Notes under the pieces: model-generated | Told to the model about the DNA's origin: nothing | The model's input: the letters and a program-made list of their open reading frames with translations, nothing else | The model's database searches: none | Part shown: positions 60,410-64,000 of the stretch, piece by piece | Layout of the letters: each line of letters starts with the position of its first letter | Position numbering within the stretch: position 1 is the first letter of the stretch | Assembly (NCBI GenBank): GCA_026120185.1 | Contig: JANUWF010001819.1 | Span: 1,302,001 to 1,366,000 of the forward strand | DNA: 64,000 nucleotides | Reading direction: 5' to 3' | Origin: Voacanga thouarsii | Lineage: Eukaryota > Streptophyta > Magnoliopsida > Gentianales > Apocynaceae | Made by a program: the position numbers and the translations under genes

Positions 60410-60830
60410 GTTATTGATGCGAGTTCTTCTAATTGACTTCGACGCAACGATGTTAGGAGTTTCGTTGTATTGATTTCATATTTGTTAAATCTTGATGGAT
60501 TTGAACGAGGAAGTTAGGATTTGAGAACTAAGTGATCAATGGTTAAGTTAATTTCGCCTTAACATAGGTTTATTAGCTAATTTCATGTTTTTAAGGAATT
60601 GAGATCCATGCATATTTTGGTTAGGATTGCTTGATTGACAAATCTGCTAATTGAATCAAAATATGAATAATAAGTTTAATGCACGTTTTGGTTATGTTAG
60701 CTTGATTGACAAATCTGTTAATATGAATCAAAATATAAGAATCCATGGATTAACAAATGAAGTGGAATTTACCTAAGTAAATTCATGACTTGACGAACAA
60801 TTGAATTTTACTGTGTGTTCCTTCATGATG
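60410..60830 (+). other. stem-loop series in LTR D5
   Basis: Best hairpin: arms AAATCTTGA (60487-60495) and TTAGGATTT (60514-60522), 9 pairs counting G-U, with loop TGGATTTGAACGAGGAAG. Before it, arms TTCTAAT/GTTAGGA enclose TGACTTCGACGCAACGAT (about 60425-60455). Near 60780-60812 a third encloses CATGACTTGACGAACAATT. It starts about 320 bp downstream of the TATA box. Confidence 0.55.
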
Positions 60831-61074
60831 CTAAGATGATAATTAATTGAGAGAATTGCTAATTGGTTCATTGTCATGTTTTCTAGGATACTTGTCTAAA
60901 TTGTATAAACCTATATCCTTGAGTTGTACATGTTTCTCTTGTTTTTCTTTTTATTCTTTTTTTACTTTATTTGGGTCGGTTAAATAATGAATGAAAAGTA
61001 ATTAGTGTATACTTGTTCCTTTGAAGATCGATACTCGTTAATTCCCTGTACTATGCTTGCGATGAGTATACTTA

Positions 61075-61079
<5 letters not shown>

Positions 61080-61118
<39 letters not shown>
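61080..61118. repeat. (TA)n microsatellite in LTR D5
   Basis: About 19 TA dinucleotides near the 3' end of the LTR. The other copies have single-copy sequence here. Confidence 0.95.
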
Positions 61119-61120
<2 letters not shown>

Positions 61121-61203
61121 GATTAATGTTTTAAGTAAAACTTGATTAAGGAATGGATTTAAAATTGATGATTTTATATATTCAAAATTTACGCATTAGT
61201 ACC

Positions 61204-61611
61204 CATGTATTGATTTGCTATTTGTATTTATGACAACTCCAATCTTAAAAAAATAACACATATTAGTCTTAACGTATTATTATTGTCCTAATCTATTATA
61301 ATACTTCACTAGCCTAATTAGTAACTTCAATATAGTCTAAAAAATTGGGTTAGAGATATAGTCTACTTATTAGATTTTTGTTAGTTTGTAGGTTTTTTTA
61401 TTTGAGAATATTTTGGAAGTCTCTATTTTGTATCTCCTCTATTCTATTTTAGTTAGTAAATATTGCTCTCACATAGGTTATATTGACTAAACCACGTTAA
61501 ATTCTCATATTTTGTTTATTTTTTTCCTCATACTTTATTTTTAGATAATGTATGTATTATTAAAGTTTTGTTACCTACTAGTAAAGTGGCTTTAAAGCTA
61601 ACAACTACCAC
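61204..61611 (-). other. right part of LTR K and unassigned AT-rich DNA
   Basis: The first bases continue LTR K (the join ATCATGTGCC|CATGTATTG is seamless once D5 is removed). Beyond about 61330 nothing is recognised. Confidence 0.4.
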
Positions 61612-61795
61612 CTAAGAATGGCAACGGAGATAGGGTGGGGCGGGGACTCGAAATCCTAGCTCCTCCCATCTCTCCCGTCCCTGGCCTGTCAATGATACGG
61701 GGGAAAGCGGGGATCCCTACCTCCAATCCGCTAAGGACAAAATAATCTCCGATCCCGGCCCAAGAGGAAGTGAGGGCCCAATCGGGCTTAACGGC
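61612..61795. repeat. GC-rich patch with GGCAACGGAG start, transposon-like
   Basis: A sudden GC-rich segment of about 180 bp (AATGGCAACGGAGATAGGG, GGGGCGGGGACTCG, GGGGATCCC). Segments beginning GGATGGCAACGGG with runs of GGGGCGGGG are familiar from short repeats in many plant genomes. I see no clear terminal inverted repeats or duplication, so the class is open. Confidence 0.4.
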
Positions 61796-63297
61796 CCAGG
61801 AATATTTCTAAAGATTTTTTTAATAATTTTTTTTGCCTCCAACATGTTGTTTTTTTTTTTCTTTTCTTTTCTTCCTTCCCCTCTCTCTTTCTTCCTAGCC
61901 AACAAAGCCTCTTTCTCTACCAGCCACTACCACTTTTAAAATTTGAAATAGAATTATTAATATTAACATTACTTTGTTCAACAAAATAATAATTTAATTA
62001 TTAATTTTCTAGATTCAAATAGTGTAAAAATATTTTATACAATCTTGAAATCTTATAAATCATTAGAGTTTTAATTCTTGTGATATTTTAATTTCTTGTG
62101 ACTTTGCCAAAAAGAACGTAATAAAATTCAAATTGTGTAATATTTTAAATTGCTTCAAAATGTGAAATCCATTGATTTTAGAATATTGCAAAAATAATAA
62201 TAACACCCTCTAGAGGCCTTCTTATTGCATATATTGTATGAAATTTTGTATATGTTGTAGATTTTAATAATTATAAAAATAATGTGTTTGAGACTTTAGG
62301 TTAGATTAGATTAATGGAATTTACTAAGTTCAATGGTAATATCTAAGGCCAATTATCTAGTGAAACATGCTAAATTTTGAAGGTTAAAATTTTTTTTATT
62401 TAAAATAATTATATCATCTGCTAATTAATATAATTCATAATAATCTTATCAATGATGTGGATCCTTATGTAATTACTATTAGCTCAAGTAATGCTATGGA
62501 CTACTCTAATGATTAGAATATTTTTTTCTCATAACAAAGAAAATAAACTAAAATGATAGGAAAATACTATTAATAATCAAAATAAAAATTATGTATGAAT
62601 TTTATTCAATTATGAGTTATTTAGATGAGTAGTATATAAGAATTGAAACATTTTTTTTTTAATATTATGGTGGACAATGGGTAAGCCACACTTGGGCATG
62701 GCCTCCTAAGATTTGTTTTTGAAGAAGTACCCCTAGATATAATATATGTAAGATATATGTTATTGACATTATTTATGACCCCTCAAAATATGAAATTAAC
62801 CCCTAAATAAAGATTATATAGTGATCTAATAATAATTAAAAAAACGTATTTTTAAAGTAACCAACCTAAATAAAATAAAAAGTTTATTACTTAAGTTTTG
62901 AATATAAAAATTTAAAATTTCACATTTTTTAACTTATCAAATATATACTTATTTTCGCAATCTGCATATTTTGGGCATAACTTAAAAGCACATAGGTATT
63001 TTTGTTTTGTTTTGTTTTGTTTTTCTTTTTTGGAGGAGAAAAGAGGAAGTGACATTATTACCTTTTGAGAACTTATGTTGAATAGATAAATTAGAGGATG
63101 AGAATAAGATCACCCAAAGATCTCATGTAAAAAAAAAAAAAAAAAACTAACAAACCATGGACCAAGACACCAAGCAATGACCCAAGATAAACTTAAACAG
63201 GACAAATGGGCCCACTAAACCTGTAAACTATAAACCCTAATCTCTAACATTCTACTCCTTTGCCTGATAAGAAGGACCATTCAAACCCCCCCCTTTT
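61796..63297. other. AT-rich DNA without recognised features
   Basis: No supported gene, RNA or repeat. Contains homopolymer runs (T near 61850, A at 63129-63147) and TTTTG repeats at 63002-63022. Could be intron or intergenic sequence. Confidence 0.5.
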
Positions 63298-63423
63298 TTT
63301 TTGCCCCTCTTTAGCATCGTTGGAAGTGAATGCTCTGGCAACGACATTCAGCTCCTTCACCACCTCCGTGAAATTGTACCAATTGCTCTGACACACATCT
63401 TTGATAGTCTGCCTTTCCTCCAT
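63298..63423 (-). CDS. short minus-strand ORF, possible host exon, unrecognised
   Basis: An ATG at 63421-63423 opens a frame beginning MEERQTIKDVCQSNWYNF and including FTSNDAKEGQ. It then runs into an A and G homopolymer (63283-63300) and a stop. Composition is balanced and protein-like, unlike the AT-rich neighbourhood. It may be the first exon of a host gene or a captured gene fragment. I do not recognise the family; the homopolymer end suggests the frame is broken or spliced there. Confidence 0.3.
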
Positions 63424-64000
63424 GAAAGTAAAACATGATATTTAAATATTACATCTTTTCACCTTTTTTTTAGGTTTGTGTAACTACATTGAGTAAATTT
63501 TCTTACAGTTTTATAAAGAATAGAGGGAAGACTAGGACCACTTTTCAAGCTCCAAAAGAAGGAAGTTAGGACCATAATAATCTACTATTCTATTTGTCTT
63601 GTAGTCTTATTCTATTAAAGATAAGTTATGGACTTTATGGTTTTTTGATATTTTATTTATACCTTAAATAAATCTTGTGAATTTTTATGTAAATATATAT
63701 AGAGAGAATGAAAATTGACTTGCTTATTTTTATGTGAATTTATTTTGTTTTATGATAATATATTTGCTAATAAAAATTATGTTGTTCATGTTAATTATGT
63801 TCTTGATATTTTATCTAATGATTGTTACATATATAAATAAATATCACATAAGATATTATTTAACTTTAAATAAATAATTATGCTTATATGGTTTTTTTCT
63901 TTCATTTGAAATAATTAATATCTAATTTAATCTTTAAAATATTATTTGTTTAAACACAGGTTGATTATGAAAAATACGTAAGTTTAAAAGAACTGATACT
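63424..64000. other. AT-rich DNA without recognised features
   Basis: No supported feature. If 63298-63423 is a first exon, its minus-strand promoter would lie here; no clear TATA box is singled out among many AT runs. Confidence 0.4.

Larger units (their letters stand above)
57863..61198 (+). mobile_element. solo LTR D5 (Athila-like) with nested copia LTR
   Basis: TGATAAGGGTTAAATCACC to ACGCATTA, duplication GTGCC (57858-57862) and GTACC (61199-61203), one mismatch. About 1.6 kb without E2. TATA box TATAAAAG at 60092-60099; GGCGCC-like cluster 58020-58250, cut by E2, continuing at 59981. Stem-loops 60410-60830. A (TA)n run lies at 61080-61118. Confidence 0.88.

Overview
This window is plant nuclear DNA made almost entirely of transposable elements and old viral insertions. 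It is very AT-rich and I found no complete host gene. The evidence for a plant, probably a dicot, is: Athila-like Ty3/gypsy elements primed by tRNA-Asp; a CACTA (En/Spm) transposon with TNP2 and DUF4216 segments; Ty1/copia LTRs; and endogenous caulimovirid (pararetrovirus) sequence with a tRNA-Met primer site. Every coding region is broken by stops, frameshifts, deletions or insertions.

Left part (1-29719). A CACTA element (right terminus at 29719, transposase on the minus strand) is cut by three Athila-like elements. These are element C (window edge to 9777), element I (10823-15128) and element II (16389-25269). Removing I and II rejoins the transposase reading frame. Element C is itself interrupted by solo LTR B1 (1198-7041, target duplication ACATA). 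B1 holds a 4.3 kb solo LTR, A (1205-5512, duplication ATAGG), only seven bases from its own start. Because the CACTA terminus abuts viral sequence, up to five layers can be read: viral insert, CACTA, C, B1, A.

Middle part (29720-46950). This is a rearranged array of caulimovirid copies, mostly on the minus strand. It has one identifiable tRNA-Met primer site (41459-41472), movement-protein, coat-like, reverse-transcriptase/RNase H and second-ORF fragments, a duplicated reverse-transcriptase block, and an inverted junction near 44515. LTRs landed in it later: copia solo LTR E1 (33354-35071), truncated copia LTR E4 (35625-36140), and gypsy solo LTRs B2 (38638-40178) and G (41898-43383).

Right part (46951-64000). 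In order: a copia-type LTR (H); a TATACATA microsatellite; about 14 copies of a roughly 150 bp tandem repeat; the repeat-rich terminus of a second CACTA element (ends 52742) abutting a decayed copia polyprotein with its 3' LTR (52743-56063); another copia-like LTR (K) split by gypsy solo LTR D5, which is split by copia solo LTR E2; and a mostly featureless AT-rich tail with one GC-rich patch and one short ORF near 63300-63423.

The most unusual signal is in the two gypsy LTR families. Each carries, downstream of its TATA box, a series of short stem-loops. Stem pairing is kept between copies by G-U wobbles and compensating changes, while the loop motif differs from copy to copy and changes at several sites together. 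Both families also have a cluster of GGCGCC palindromes upstream of the TATA box.
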